Of a DNA stretch of 64,000 nt, positions 1 to 12,800 are shown in pieces. Source of the DNA: Isoetes taiwanensis. Taxonomy: Eukaryota; Streptophyta; Lycopodiopsida; Isoetales; Isoetaceae. Location of the stretch: assembly GCA_021234155.1 (NCBI GenBank), contig JAJEKV010000003.1, positions 24,462,874 through 24,526,873 of the forward strand. The letters are read 5' to 3'. Under the pieces are notes generated by a model. That model was given only the letters and a program-made list of their open reading frames with translations, had not been told where the DNA came from and did no database searches. Each line of letters starts with the position of its first letter. Positions within the stretch are counted from its first letter, which is position 1. A program made the translations under genes and the position numbers.

Positions 1-764
1 CTCTTGCAACCAAAACAGGAAGGGGACTTCTTGGATCGCATCCTGGGATGCTTCATCAACAACTGGATCCTGATTTTGTATTCATGATAAATATTATTCA
101 AGAATCGGTTCATGAAGCAGTGCAATCTGCAATCTCTGAAAACGTGGTCTTGTGGCAATAGAAGTGATTCTGGCCCCTGCTTCCACGATCCGGCGCCCCT
201 GATTCCGGCCCCGGTGCTGCTTCTGGCCCCTGCTTCCTCGATCGATCTGGCGCCCTTGCTTCCGGCCCAAGGTGCAAACCCTCGGACCAGAGCGTTAAGG
301 GAGATAACGCCCTGGCCCTCGCCATTTTGGCCATGCCTCGATTTTTTTTTTATGGTAACGCCCTTGGCCCAGGGCGTTATCTACCCCATATACCATATAA
401 ACGATATAAACCCATATCGCATGATACATCTACACTTCCCCTTCATGCCATATTTCTTCCTTCGATGTGCCAAGTATCTGTGTAAACAACTTCAGCTTCC
501 GTTCTGTCATCGCTTTTGTAAATAAGTCCGCTGCTTGATATGATGTTTCTACATATTGCATTATTAATTCATTCTTTGCAATGAGTAGTTACCACAAATT
601 CCTGTAGTAACAATGTAGTGTGTATCCTTTCTATGCTATGCAATATGATTCTTGCGCGTCTTCGTCACCGTTTTATACAATTTATGATCCCTACTTGCTG
701 CTAGATAAAGTAAATGTGGGTATCACGCATTCTTGTGATGCATAATAAATACAAAACACATACT
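1..764. other. Non-coding left edge with a small hairpin
   Basis: I see no convincing gene here; the two overlapping ORFs (110-525) lack family features and run through low-complexity C/T-rich sequence. Positions 300-317 and 365-382 form an inverted repeat built on AGATAACGCCCTGG, about 18 bp per arm with a 47-base loop that includes a T run. It could be a small MITE remnant. Nothing else is supported. Confidence 0.4.
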
Positions 765-1640
765 ATGATACATAATAAACACAAAAAGAAAGGATCATAT
801 ATTTCATAGAGCAAGAAGACATGAATAGGGGGTCATGCCAGATTAGTTCTGGCATGTAACTGTTATCTATCACCTTCAAAACATGTTTGCCTTGAAGAAA
901 GACAAAAATGCTAGCATATTGTATGCACATTATTAAAAATATGCTTGGTCAATAGTCTTGAGCTTTGAAGCAGCACGCTTTCCTGTATTCAGGTCAAAAA
1001 GAAAGTGAAATTTGCAGCATCAAAACATTTGTACGTTTGTAAGGCTTATTACCTAAGTCTACTTTGTAAGAAAGATAATAAACTGACTAACTCCTATAAT
1101 GTTGTCCTCCAATACAGATCAATCTCGAATAATAACAAACCAATCTTTGCTTTAAGAAAATTCACCTTCACAAAGCAAAAATAGCATAGAAGAGCTTTGT
1201 AACATTACCATTCTTTTAATATATTGATGACACAGTTCTTCAAAAAAAAATAGCATAGAAGAATGAAACCACAATAAATTAATGCAAGATTAAGAGACAA
1301 AGATGCATGTACCTGCAATCTGTTTTGAGAAACCTCCAGTATTTATTTACTGTTTACTTTATTTGTGCTAGAAGGCTCACTGCGGTTTGTGCTTACACAA
1401 TTGGAATCTTTACTGCAAAACTTAAAAAGATCCGTGTCATAATCCAACCACATCCATGAAAACCATCACAACCCAAAAAGAAGCCATACTTGCTACATCA
1501 GTACAGGAGAAAAAGACCACCAGTTGAAAGGAATGCCCCAAGCCATGCCCATATTCCAACTCACAGGTGATGCACAAGAAATTATCATCTAGTAAGATGG
1601 GATGCAGTCAAGACTCCCCTTAGGTTAAGGGAATGGTGCA
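765..1640 (+). repeat. Inverted-repeat block A, left arm
   Basis: This stretch recurs inverted at 48,345-49,195. The correspondence can be followed line by line, for example GATGCAGTCAAGACTCCCC near 1,600 against GGGGAGTCTTGACTGCATC near 48,340. Differences are scattered substitutions and small indels. The block includes the 3' part of a decayed TIP1-like gene read on the minus strand. It is the outermost matched block of the large inverted repeat. Confidence 0.85.
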
Positions 1641-2893
1641 CTAGTATTGAAAGCTTCAAAAGTACAGGAAGGGCTAAAATGAAAGATTACCGATTATTAC
1701 TGAATTGATAAAAGTTGTCACCATGAAGATAACAAAGACCAAGAGAACTGGTGAAGCCCCAACCTTGACACCTTTCCTACAATCCCCTTTGCATCCCATC
1801 AATTGTTGTATATTCTTCTTGCATTAGACAGTGGGACATAATGGAAAGTCAATGTTATATCTTATATTAAACAAATGGCTTTATAATATGAGTTTCAAAC
1901 TTATAAGAAACAAAGCAACATGACAATGCCCTAACCGACGTTAATTAAGCAGGAGTACACCCCTTGGCATCTGTTGCCATGAGGTCCTCCTTTGTACCTG
2001 CTTGCACTAGCACTGTGCATGCTTCTAGGTTTCCTCTTATAGCTGCTCAATGTAGAGGTGTACATCCTGCTATATTCAACATGTTCATAGTAAATCTTCA
2101 CATGCTAATACTGCATATACACTACATGAAAGAGTATGCAAATATAGACTAAGATGATGAAATACATAGTAAGATAAGGGTACAGACTCTATAGAAACAA
2201 ATTTTTTGAGCACTTCCATAACTTCCTATTAAGATGCATACCCTATAACCATAGTTATCTGCACGGTCTAAGAGTGCTCCATTATGAAGAAGCAACTCAG
2301 CAACCTGGATCGATCCATGAACAACTGCCCAATGTATGTTGTCTGACCTATGCTATCAACTGCATTGACATCTGCTCCATGCTGCATAATTTGACACATT
2401 ATATTAATCCCAAGAGAGAGGATTTTTTTCTGCCATACAGTATATGACAAGAATTTGTACGAGCTATAAGAAATTCTGTTGCATTTTGCTGTTATAGAAA
2501 TAGTTGCTTGGAATTGGTGATTTAATTCAGATTCAACTACACCCCAATTGACTATGCAGTAAAGTAAGAGCATTTGTGTCTCGGTCTCAATTTTCAAACT
2601 CTTTTACAAGCAGCTCTCACCTCTACAAGATATTGTGCCGCTGCAGCTCGATTATTCAAAGCACTCCATTGGAGGGCAAAATACCCACCAACGTCCAGTG
2701 ACTGAACTGAACAGCCCTCTTCTTCAACAAGATGCCATAGATTGTCAAGGTCGCCATATGCTGCAACAATATAAATATCATTACGTGCTTGATCCTCTTT
2801 AACATGTCTGCTGATCCAAGAAAATATTAGACAACTGCCTTTCACAAAACTGAATAAGTATTCTTTTCTAGGAACATCAAGGAACTCCATCAT
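1330..2893 (-). pseudogene. TIP1/PAT24-like ankyrin-repeat protein S-acyltransferase, decayed fragment
   Basis: The minus strand encodes several exons of an ankyrin-DHHC S-acyltransferase of the plant TIP1/PAT24 type, which palmitoylates membrane proteins. Exon-like segments in order: 2,893-2,624 (AAYGDLDNLWHLVEEEGCS, then GGYFALQWSALNNRAAAAQY, ending at a GT donor); 2,381-2,226 (HGADVNAVDSIGQ after an AG acceptor, then frameshifted into AELLLHNGALLDRADNYGY); about 2,080-1,945 (GCTPLH, TGA in place of a Trp codon, [17 protein letters not shown]); about 1,830-1,690 (ARRIY, then a hydrophobic first membrane segment VFVIFMVTTFINSVIIG). A weak continuation near 1,500-1,380 resembles the second membrane segment and a YRCSRKDPG-like loop. 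The catalytic DHHC domain is not seen. Stops and frameshifts make it a pseudogene. Its 3' part is repeated inverted at 48,395-48,600. Confidence 0.7.
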
Positions 2894-3674
2894 GTGCTAG
2901 GCTAAGTATGCCATGGTCCTTTCATGGTATTTATCTAACAATCTCCACTTTTGTACCAAATACATCAATCTCCGATTTTGCAACATTGTCCTTCTGTGAC
3001 ATACAACTTTTGTGGAGGCTTCTTGAGGATGCGATGGGAAGTAATCTTCAAATTCCTTTTAGGAAATAACCTTTCGAAAGACTACAAGAGCACTTAGATA
3101 TATTCTTCAGACAGCCGTGGAATCGAAAATTGCATGTTATCCTCTCGTTAGTGCATGCCAAATTCCTTGATTAAGCAAAAAAACAAAAAAACAAAAACCC
3201 AGATTGATGCTTGCAAATGCACAACAAATGTGATTGAATACCTTAATTCTTCATGCCTTGCCCCTTGTAACCTGAAGGTGCGCACAGTTTTTAAAGTCTG
3301 TTTCCATGTATCAAACTCATACTGGTTAGATTTTAGACGGTTGCCTTTAGTTACCTACAAAATGATAAAAGAAGGTTAAAACAGAGGGCAAATAGAAGCT
3401 TCAACGGTGCATTACAAATACTAGAAAACCTCTGAGCCAATTTTACTAAACGAAGGGTAAGCAAAGCTGCAGAGAAAAGATCGCCAAACTCCAAGGAGGC
3501 AAACTCTGGCAGACAATTACTTGGGTTTTCTAATTCCCTGGCCCTAGGATTCGAAATTACAGAATCGGACAACTCAAAATTATTACAGCGAACGTGACAG
3601 GACACATGGCATAGCTAGAATCGCAGGAAAGTGGGCAGCTCGGGTTAGGCAACCCTGCTAAAAAAGAAGATGTA
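2894..3674. other. Stretch without a recognisable gene
   Basis: Short ORFs at 3,155-3,379 (+) and 3,351-3,605 (-) show no domain, no splice context and no counterpart elsewhere in the window. I see nothing else here apart from moderately AT-rich sequence. Confidence 0.4.
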
Positions 3675-4575
3675 AATTTATATCGCTCTGAAATTAAAAA
3701 CATTTCGGGAAACTATGTGCATTTCTTCAACAAGCTTTCCCTATTCCAAGTGAGAGAGCTCCGCATATATGGTAATAGTGTTAAAATATGTAACAGAATT
3801 TGGCTTAATTCCTTCCTCTTGCATTTTCTGGAATAGCTTGATCCACACCTGCCAACAAGCACAACCATTACTGCACTCCCAATATTATATTCGTTCGACT
3901 AAATATCTTGCATGCCAACCTAAGGTCATTATCAAGGTTAAAGCCTTCAAGATGCATTTGCTGGTAAACTTGGATGGGTTCCCCTCTATATTCAATATGA
4001 TTGATTGATGCATGCTGACAAATCTTCTTTCATCATCTTCTATACTTCCACATTATACTCCCATGACATCGTCAAATGCATGTGGACCTTGTAAGAGAAA
4101 AGTATAAATGAATTTACCTTTAGCAAGGGATTTCCACATCAAGAATAATGCTGAAAGCAATGTTATTTGGATCAATACCTTCAAACTTCATTTGTTGGAT
4201 AAGTTGTAAAGCTTGTTTGACTTGACATGTCTTGAGCACAAATAAAAGTCATTGCTATTAATCTAATGCAACTTCATATACTGGATGTGCAGCCTCTAGA
4301 TCTCAATACCCACACATATTGAAGAGTCTATTCCCAATAATGACACCTAATTGCAGTCCCTTACTAAGAATGTAGCCATGTATGAGTTATAGCATTTGCT
4401 ACAACAAGAAGTAATCATTCGCCTAAACTGGCTATGTATACTGATAAAATTGCAATATTGTTTGAGTTTCTAGGGCAGTTCTGCCAAGACTATATGAAGC
4501 TATATGCATACGGATACAAAGAACTCAGGATCAACGTGTTAAAGCTCCATGATAGTTTGGTATTTTAAATCTCAA
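3675..4575 (+). repeat. Direct repeat, copy 1 (PPR-derived)
   Basis: This stretch of about 0.9 kb matches 6,559-7,510 in the same orientation, including the shared strings CAAGTGAGAGAGCTCCG and GGCTTAATTCCTTCCTCTTG. The second copy carries small indels, including an extra segment around 7,290-7,350. Both derive from a PPR pseudogene on the minus strand. Confidence 0.85.
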
Positions 4576-5096
4576 AGGTGGATACAATCATAAATCATAC
4601 CATTTTGTATGCTCTACATCTAAGTGACTCCACAAATAGTTGCATACCACAAAATGATGCACACGTACAAAACTTATACATATCCCCACTCATATTTTTC
4701 TTTGTCATTTAGAAGATGCACATATTCTAATATATGTATGCTTTTTTGGAAGCTATATGACTAGTTTTTGAGATCTTTTGTATTAAAGAGATATTATTAG
4801 ATATGTTTGGAATGCAACACGCAAAGGAAGGAGGGATTGTATAAGGTTTGTTGCAGTGGAAGAACATGCTTATTAAATTTACATAGTACTTACAAGTTAT
4901 GAGACATAAATTATCCTCAATCTAGAGTCCATTACATTGCGTGGAATATAGGTTCTTCCATTTGTCAATTAAAAGTTGCCTCCTTGATGCCTCAGAAGCA
5001 AGGCCTCGTTATAATTATTTGTTGACTATAGATATCTGATATTCTTATGCATGTTAAAAATACACACAATCCAATAAGAACAAGATGCATTTGAAC

Positions 5097-5944
5097 CATA
5101 GCTACCGGGAACCAAGTTCCGAACTTGGTTCCCGTTCCCAACTCCGTTCCCGAGCGTCCTAAGTTCCCGGAACTCCTAGCCAAGTTCCCACTACATGTGC
5201 GACCGGGAACTTCGTTCCGGACGAAGTTCCCATAGATGGGAAGTTGAGTTCCCGATAGCAAATTTTTTGGGAACTAAATTTGCAAAGGAATGGAGAAAAG
5301 AAAGTGTCGAATATGATTTAAAACAATGCTATTTTTTTCCTCCTATTTTTTTGGCCTGCTGACAGCCGACACTGTTATCGGATGATCGGATCTACTGCTA
5401 GAGCTTGCCCTCTGTTGCCTACCTTCTAGCTGCAAGCTCACTAAAAGCTTTTGTTCATACGAGTTTTTTACAAGGGTTAAGATTTATTCTTCATTGTGAA
5501 ATTAATGCATCTGCTAAATGCAACCTTTTGTCACACAATTTGTTAACTTTGCAATAAAAATCTTTTCCAGTCATGTTTCTATATTTTTGCAATTTGAAAT
5601 CTTCCCAAACTAAAGTTTTATGTTGGTATTAACAGTATTTTCAGTTTTATGTGTTTTCAATTACTATATTCTAGTTATATGTTTTTTCTAAAAGCTTATA
5701 ACTTCTTAAAATTGTTGTTTTCAAACTTTAAATGAGCATTAAACAATGGTTTTATCTACACATCACTATGTATTTCACTTTTTTCTATTCTAAGTGTTCT
5801 ATGATGATGCACATGCAAAGGGAACTCCAAAACCATTTGAATTTTTAAAAAATTCGAAGGTTGGACATTCCCGTTCCCGTTCCCGTTCCCGTTCCGAATT
5901 TTGGGTCCGAGTTCTTGTTCCCATTCCTGTTCCGAGTAGCTATG
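5097..5944 (+). mobile_element. Non-autonomous hAT-type element (848 bp) with 8-bp target duplication
   Basis: The element begins CATAGCTACCGGGAAC and its far end, read in reverse, begins CATAGCTACTCGGAAC, giving imperfect terminal inverted repeats of about 16 bp. The 8-bp sequence ATTTGAAC flanks it on both sides (5,089-5,096 and 5,945-5,952). An 8-bp target duplication is the hallmark of hAT transposons. Subterminal regions are packed with GGGAAC/GTTCCC motifs, which could be transposase-binding repeats. There is no transposase, and the ORF at 4,992-5,261 only reads through these motifs. The element lies inside the PPR pseudogene. Confidence 0.8.
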
Positions 5945-6558
5945 ATTTGAACATCTAAGACTAGAGCTTTAAGTTTCTTGGGTATTGCAATAATAACAGA
6001 CATTATGCTCTGGACATGACCTAGCTGACTCTACTAATGCATGCATTTAAAACAATGATGAACATGACCTCATCTGCTCTGAAGTCTTGAAATTGCATCT
6101 GGTGAAAAAGATGGCATGCCTCCTTCAAAAAACTATATGGGCAATACATAATTAAAAGTCAGATGCATCCTCCAGATTATCAGTCTTCCCATACATATGA
6201 ATAAGTGCATTCCCAACAACAGTCACTGACCCATACTGTAGAGCAAAATCTAGAGCTAACATAACCATTGACAAAACTAGGCATACAATGGTGTTTGGTT
6301 GGACTATCCTTCACTAACTAAATTGATTAAATGATCTTCTTTTCCATAACCATGCCACAATCATGGTTGACCATGATACATAATCCTTCTTACTACACTT
6401 TATTAAGCACGGTATGCGCAGCTTCGAAGCTTCCAAATTTGCTATAGATGTGAATGGTGCATTTTCTGATACAATATCATAGGCCAATCCATCTTCCAAC
6501 AACCGGCATGGACTAATTGACATGTTGCTAGATGTGTAACATTAGCTTTGAGGATAGT

Positions 6559-7510
6559 AACGTATGTAAATTTATATCGCTTTGGAATTAGAAAATTCCA
6601 AGAAACTACGTGCATTTCTTCAGTGTGAAGAAGCTTTCCCTATTCCAAGTGAGAGAGCTCCGAATATATGGTAATAGTGTTAAAATATGTAACAGAATTT
6701 GGCTTAATTCCTTCCTCTTGCATTTTCTGGAATAGCTTGATCCACACCCGCCAACAAGCACAACCATTACTGCACTCCCAATATTATATTCGTTCTACTA
6801 AATACCTTGCATGCCAACCTCCTTCGAGATGCATTTGCTGGTAAACTTGGATGGGTTCCCCTCTATATTCAATATGATTGATTGATGCATGCTGGCAAAT
6901 CTTCTTTCATCATCTTCTATACTTCCACTTTATACTCCCATGACATCATCAAATGCATGTGGACCTTGTAAGAGAGAAGTATAAATGAATTTACCTTTAG
7001 CAAGGGATTTCCACATCAACAATAATGATGAAAGCAATGTTATTTGGATCAATACCTAAAAATTTTATTTGTTGGATAAGTTGTAAAGCCTATTTGACTT
7101 GACATGTCTTGAGCACAAATAGAAATTATTGCTATTAATCTAATGCAACTTCATATACTGGATGTACAGCCTCTAGATCTCAATACCCACACATATTGAA
7201 GAGTCTATTCCCAATAATGACACCTAATTGCAGTCCCCTACTAAGAATGTAGCCATGTATGAGTTATAGCATTTGCTACAACAGCAAGTATTATACAAGC
7301 AATTAGCATTTTTCTCGTGACCTAGGTTGGACATATGCTTTTAAAAATCATTTGCCTAAACTGGCTATGTATATTGATAAAATTGCAATATTGTTGAGTT
7401 TCTAAGGCAGTTCTGCCAAGACTATATGAAGCTATATGCATACGGATATGAAGAACTCAGGATCAACGTGTTAAAACTCCCTAATAGTTTGGTATTTTAA
7501 ACGTCAAGAT
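6559..7510 (+). repeat. Direct repeat, copy 2 (PPR-derived)
   Basis: This is the second copy of the 3,675-4,575 segment. It is about 90-95 percent alike by eye and interrupted by indels. It ends just before block B of the large inverted repeat begins at about 7,515, so only the left arm carries the pair. Confidence 0.85.
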
Positions 7511-7880
7511 GGATTGAAATCTCAAGGCTGCTTTGCATCCTATCAGTAAGACCAAACAAAATCGAAATAAGCATTCAAAACCAGTCAGGCAGAGAACATA
7601 AAAGACTCTCTTCATTGCAAGTTGCATTGATCTGCTAGATCACGATGCAACTAAACTTTACCGTTGGTAATTCTTCCTACTTAAGCTAATGAGCATGAAC
7701 TTCAACATTTGTATTTATTGCATCTTAAATACAGTAGTTGCTATTGAAAATTTGGAATCATGGATATTTGCATAATTGACAAAGATTCTTAGCAAGCATG
7801 TACATCAAGCAACACATTGGGTTAGTGAAGCATATCAAATATACCAGTGTTGGATTGAATGTGAAAGAGCAATGATTAAT

Positions 7881-7961
<81 letters not shown>
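7881..7961 (+). repeat. (GATA)n microsatellite
   Basis: About 20 tandem GATA units. The right arm carries the same locus as (TATC)n at 45,869-45,924 with fewer units, so the tract has changed length since the arms separated. Confidence 0.95.
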
Positions 7962-7963
<2 letters not shown>

Positions 7964-8329
7964 TAGTTTTAACGTCACGCCACTAGGCAGCATCCAACTG
8001 GACATGTGACCACACACCACACTACATTGCCATTATTGTACCTGAAAGCTTTGCTTAGACTTATGCATTTGGTGTTCACCAATACTTCACCGTTGTATAC
8101 GCCTACAACTAAAAAATCAAGGTAAAGAGCGTGTAGTAGCGACAAGCAATATGCTTAATTACCTGGCATTCTAAAATTAAAATAGTCATCATTGAGCAAA
8201 TTATTCTTAACAAGATGGACATACACATTCCACTACCCCTATTAGTAACATGTATTCGTTGCATTGATCATTGCTCCAGAAACAAAAATATTTGCTAAAT
8301 GCCCAACAAAGAGATATATATGCATCTAG

Positions 8330-8512
8330 GTTTTTAGAGAAAAACTCACTCATTCAATAAGATGGTTATAAAAGCCGAGGCCTACCAAGAAGGAGGGATT
8401 CAGTAAGAGCTCTGTTTTGCTTTACATTACCTTATTTCATTTTCTTGAACTCCATTTCTTTCTCGATGTTGATTATATCCTGAGATCATTGTGTTCCAGG
8501 AAATAACATCGA
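8330..8512 (-). pseudogene. PPR repeat remnant inside block B (left copy)
   Basis: The minus strand reads FDVISWNTMISGYNQH followed by ERNGVQENEI, a typical PLS-class PPR signature (DVISWNTMISGY). No further repeats can be followed in frame. The same sequence, inverted, is at 45,315-45,480. Confidence 0.6.
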
Positions 8513-9259
8513 AGGGCTAATTGATCCATAATTCTGTCATTAATCCACAATTCTGTCAATCTAACGGAGGCTATCTAAGCAAACAAAAACAACCTCTACT
8601 TGGCAGATCACTATATAGAAGGGCCATCACTATAACTAATTTTGTCTGTTTGCACATGACTGGCTCCTAGCATGGATGCAACTCCATTTCTAGATACGAA
8701 GAATAGAAGCTCTAGCTCATAAACACATCTTTTTGCAACTTCAAATAATGAAGGATATTAAGAACCAACCTATTAATGCATAGTCCTCGCCACAGATCTG
8801 TGTATGCACCTGCAAGTAAAAAGGACAATTGACGTATGACCAACATGAGATTACAGTGAGATACTCCAAACAAATATAGTCATCAAGTCTACTATTCTTA
8901 AGATTCAGAAGCATTTGGCAAAATTAGGTAGCAGGATCAATACAACAAAAACCAACTTGTACAACAAAGCCTAATTGACAAGCAATAGTACAAAACATGG
9001 ACTTTATTGAGACCAGAAGTAAAATAAGAATGCTACTTTCCTTTAACTTTTAGATTTGAAAGAAGTAAAATAAAAATGCTACTTGCCTTTAACTTGTAGA
9101 TTTGCTGAATATGTAGAAAGAAGTAACCATTCTGATAGAATGCCCACAAAATTTGAAACAAGCTTTTCAGACCAAATAAAGCATTAAGCAGGCATCATAG
9201 CTTCGCTACAAGTTCCTTGCTAGCTTCGCTACAAGTTCCCAGCCTTAGTATTGCGGTCT
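8513..9259. other. Non-coding part of block B with short tandem duplications
   Basis: I see no gene here. Two small tandem duplications occur: about 46 bp at 9,010-9,106 (AGAAGTAAAATAAGAATGC units) and about 21 bp at 9,199-9,241 (TAGCTTCGCTACAAGTTCC units). Both are also present in the right arm, so they predate the arm duplication. Confidence 0.6.
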
Positions 9260-9598
9260 TCATCCTAAGCTAATGGATTGCAACTTTCTTCTTTGAGGAT
9301 CTTCATCACCAAGGAATATTTTTTTGAATGCAATACAAAGTACAAATTTTGGAAATGAAACTTTTTCTACTGCGGCATTGTTCCAGAAACATAAGTAAGG
9401 CAAATAGGCTAACCCCACAATAGAAGAGACTTTCATATACCAATGTGGAATTATGCCGTAGAATGATAGGTAGGCTACCACAGTGACACCCATCAGCAAA
9501 GAAGAAAAATCCTCATTCTTATCATAGGAACTGGCGGCATAACTACCGATTTCAACGCCACCGATGGACATGCTGGAATTTCCATAGTTTTTCTCCAC
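9260..9598 (-). CDS. Unrecognised ORF, head to head with PTAR1 (left copy)
   Basis: An open frame of 112 codons starts with ATG about 250 bp upstream of the PTAR1 start, on the opposite strand. A shared bidirectional promoter is therefore possible. The N-terminus is polar and Ser-rich (GNSSMSIGGVEIGSYAASS). Two hydrophobic stretches follow (VTVVAYLSFYGIIPHWY and IVGLAYLPYLCFWN) that could be membrane segments, and the C-terminus is basic. I do not recognise the family. The right-arm copy at 44,243-44,521 has lost 14 bases between these hydrophobic stretches and reads into another frame. It may be the first exon of a small membrane protein or may not be a gene. Confidence 0.35.
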   Translation of the reverse strand: MEKNYGNSSMSIGGVEIGSYAASSYDKNEDFSSLLMGVTVVAYLSFYGIIPHWYMKVSSIVGLAYLPYLCFWNNAAVEKVSFPKFVLCIAFKKIFLGDEDPQRRKLQSISLG

Positions 9599-9847
9599 TG
9601 TAGATCAAATCTAACGACTCTGAGGGACCAAAATAAATACCAAATAACTTTACAAGTTCAAAGTGAAGGCCTAGTAATGCCAAAATAAATGCCATGTGAA
9701 GCTACATGATGCTTCACCTTGATTCAAAGTCTCGAGTCGTGTTTGTGCAAACTTGTGGAAAAAACTTTGTGAGAAAAAAAAACCCAGCCACGGCTTAATC
9801 CTATCTTGCGCCAGACCCTGCGTATCTAACGTAACTCTTCCGGTAAA

Positions 9848-12800
9848 ATGCCTGACGGCGAGGCTCTGGTCCGTGACCTCGACTTCATCTTGAACTCTGA
9901 TCCTGATATGTAAGATAACTCACGCAGTTATTTAGTTTTTCAATTACCAGATTTACCGTTCGTTGTTAGGAAATAGCCTAATAGAACCGAATTGCAGCAA
10001 GGAGCTTAATTCGATACTGAATTGGTGATTTTTCTGATCTGTTGCAGAGACGAATTAGGCTTTGTAATCCCAGAACAGCTCGCAAGCCTTCATTCCCTGC
10101 GGAAAAGTTCTTCCCATTTTGTTGTTTCTTTTTCCGAAGGGGAAGCTAAAGAGAAGGATGAATGTGTCCTTCCTCTGGAAAATGAGCACAGTCAGATCAG
10201 AGCAGAGCCAAGTGTTTTTCAGAAAAAATTGTTTTCACAATATCAGAACGGGAAGGTAGATATAACAGTTACATATGATACATCAGCCTTCTGGTGTTAT
10301 GATCATAAATTAGCTATAGCAGTGCTGGCGTTATCACCTCTGTATCAAATGGCAAAGAGCATATTTTCTGGTTTGTAAGCTCAGTATTCGACTTGCTCAA
10401 CTTCAAAAGGCTTTGAAAGGAAACAGCAACGTTGTTTAGAGATGCAAAGCATAGAGCACGATCTTATGAAGTACAGCAGGATATTGCTTATCGTAAACTG
10501 TGACTACCCGACAGCATGGAATATCAGGTATACCTAACATCACACAAATGGGTCATTTTGGATCGATCAAATTCGTCAAAATTCAGCTTGCTGCTCCAAG
10601 TTCCATAGGGCAAGTTTTCATGTCATTTTATGGAAGATTAATTAACAGTCAAGTATGCTTTTCAAACCTATTGTACAGGAAGCGTGTTCTTCTAAACGGT
10701 GCATCCAAGGAACAATATGATGCAGAATTGAGGCTTGCCCGTTTAGTTTTAACTTATGCTCCAAAAAGTGACGAAACATGGACACACAGGTTTGTCAAAA
10801 AGCGAATAGAACCTTTGCCCCTTGTGATTTTTCACAAATCACCTACATTGCTGACTATGTTATAATTTTAGGCTTTCATTTGTTTTATGGGCAGACGATG
10901 GGTAATTGGCCAGATGGTTATGCTTGAGTTGGATCCGGCGAGCCTAAATTTACTTATGGAATCAGAGTCCCGGTTGGTGGAGTTAATTGCTGAGGTAATT
11001 TTGTTTCCTTCTGTAGTCTACATCAATTGAACTGGCACAAAAGCATAGGCGTAAATTCATTTAATTGCCATGTAACCTTGGCCAATTATATACTTTACAG
11101 CAAGGTGTTGATGTAAAAAATATCGGGTTTCCTATTGCTTTCCACAAGATTGTGCACGCGAAATGCATATGATCAATTTTAAAGGCTGTCGGTGATGGTA
11201 GTAATATTTCCACCATATGTTATCTAGAAGGGGGTGGGAACATTTGCTGTTTAGGTTAATAATTTGCATGCACTGAGAATACAAGGAAAAGTGTGTTTGC
11301 AGGCATGCGCTTGCATAATATGATTTAACAATCTATAGGATTTTTATTATATTCTGAAAGGTTAGTAACATAAATAATACGAAATTTCCTTTTCGTATGC
11401 CATACAGAATACATCTCATTCATCATATGCAGATAAGTATTTATAAATTTTGGCATGGTACAATGGATTCAGACTCATATTTACTACCATCATCTCGTAC
11501 AGAACGAACTTCATGTTCTCCAATGAACTTTTGCCTTAGCTGATTATCGGCCTATAGCTAACTATCAGGATTATTTTCTTTCTTGTGTATTTAAATTCCT
11601 TCATAGTGGCACAGCCATTTCCTCCCTTATGTATGCATGCTTTGTGCTTACAGGCACGTTCTTGATTGGGGTGTCGCAGAGGTCTCCGATGAATTATAGG
11701 GCTTGGCGGCATCGCTGTTGGCTAGTATCAAAGATGTCATCTGTCCAGGTGTGTCTTTCAGTTTTTTACTAGAAAAATCATGCTTTGTAAGACAATACTT
11801 ATGGCTCTATGTGCGTCAGCCATCTCCTATATACGTGTAATCTTTGTTGTCACAGGCATCCCTGGAACTTCAGAACACAAAGAGTTGGGCTGTGTCTCAT
11901 GTAGCCAATACTTGTTGTTTTCACTATCGAAGAGTAAGCTTTATAAGTTTTACAAATATTTTTTGCACATTAAAGTATTCACAAGTGCTGGAGCGTATTG
12001 TAGGTTTAATTTGTTTTTTGGGCATTACAGTGCTTGTTCCAACACTTATTCGATAATACTGTTAGAAGTGCCAGTGATATAGCAGCGAAGGGCTTTCTTC
12101 AGCAAGGGCATGCAATGGCAGCGATATGGAAGGTACCTAATATTTGCCCAGAACCTTGGTTTGCTTGTGTGCTCAATGAAGGCCAGTAACATGAATTTCA
12201 TACCAATATTACCATGAGTTTGTGATGTGGCTCCTGGCATGCATATCCCAATTCTGCATGCATTCTCTTTTTATCTGCACTTAATCATGGCAATGCAGTG
12301 CATGTTACAAAAGTTGCGAATAAAATATATCATCACTAGAATGAAGAGAATGCCTATAATTATGTGGAGAAAGAAAATATCATTGCAAACAAATTGTCTT
12401 CAATGCTTGCCACAAAAGGTTTTAGTCATTGGTTCTGGGCTTCATGCTGTATATTGCTGCCATAGGTTATCTTTAGCTTCGCACGTCTTACATGCTTTTG
12501 TCTACTATAGGAGGAGATCTCTTGGAACAGAGAGCTAATAACGAACTTCATTGGACATGAGGTGATTATTTATCCTGTTACCTTATCTTCTACTGGGATA
12601 TTTCTTGACATAGATTATGCTAATTTCTGTGCAGGCGCTGTGGATGCACCGTAGATTTTTGATAAATATTTTATTTCAATACCTTAGTCCAAAGGATGAG
12701 GAGCTAGTGGACTGAGTTCCTTTTTCTTCGTTCTTGTATTACTGCATGCAAGAATGGCATTTTTGAATATTCAGAAAGACAAGTTGAGTATGCAGCTGCT

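Larger units (their letters stand above)
3675..7510 (-). pseudogene. PPR gene remnant with a large internal direct duplication
   Basis: The minus strand contains broken pieces of a plant pentatricopeptide-repeat protein (organellar RNA processing or editing family). Diagnostic stretches are KDYVSWSTMIVAWLW (near 6,380), QYGSVTVVGNALIHMYGK and DNLEDAS (6,250-6,160), LFHQMQFQDFRADEV (6,100-6,050), and IQQMKFEGIDPNNIAF and YQQMHLEGFN in the repeated part (4,200-3,930). The VxGNALIxMYGK and SWSTMI signatures belong to the PLS subclass. A segment of about 900 bp at 3,675-4,575 recurs directly at 6,559-7,510. The first copy is followed by an unrelated hAT-type insertion. Many stops and frameshifts are present, so no product is expected. 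I cannot say which PPR gene it came from. Confidence 0.6.

Noticed and set aside
110-525. Overlapping ORFs at the left edge on both strands
   Set aside because: No homology, no splice context and low-complexity composition.
4992-5261. Minus-strand ORF with Gly/Thr-rich product
   Set aside because: It only reads through the GGGAAC repeats at the hAT-type element end.
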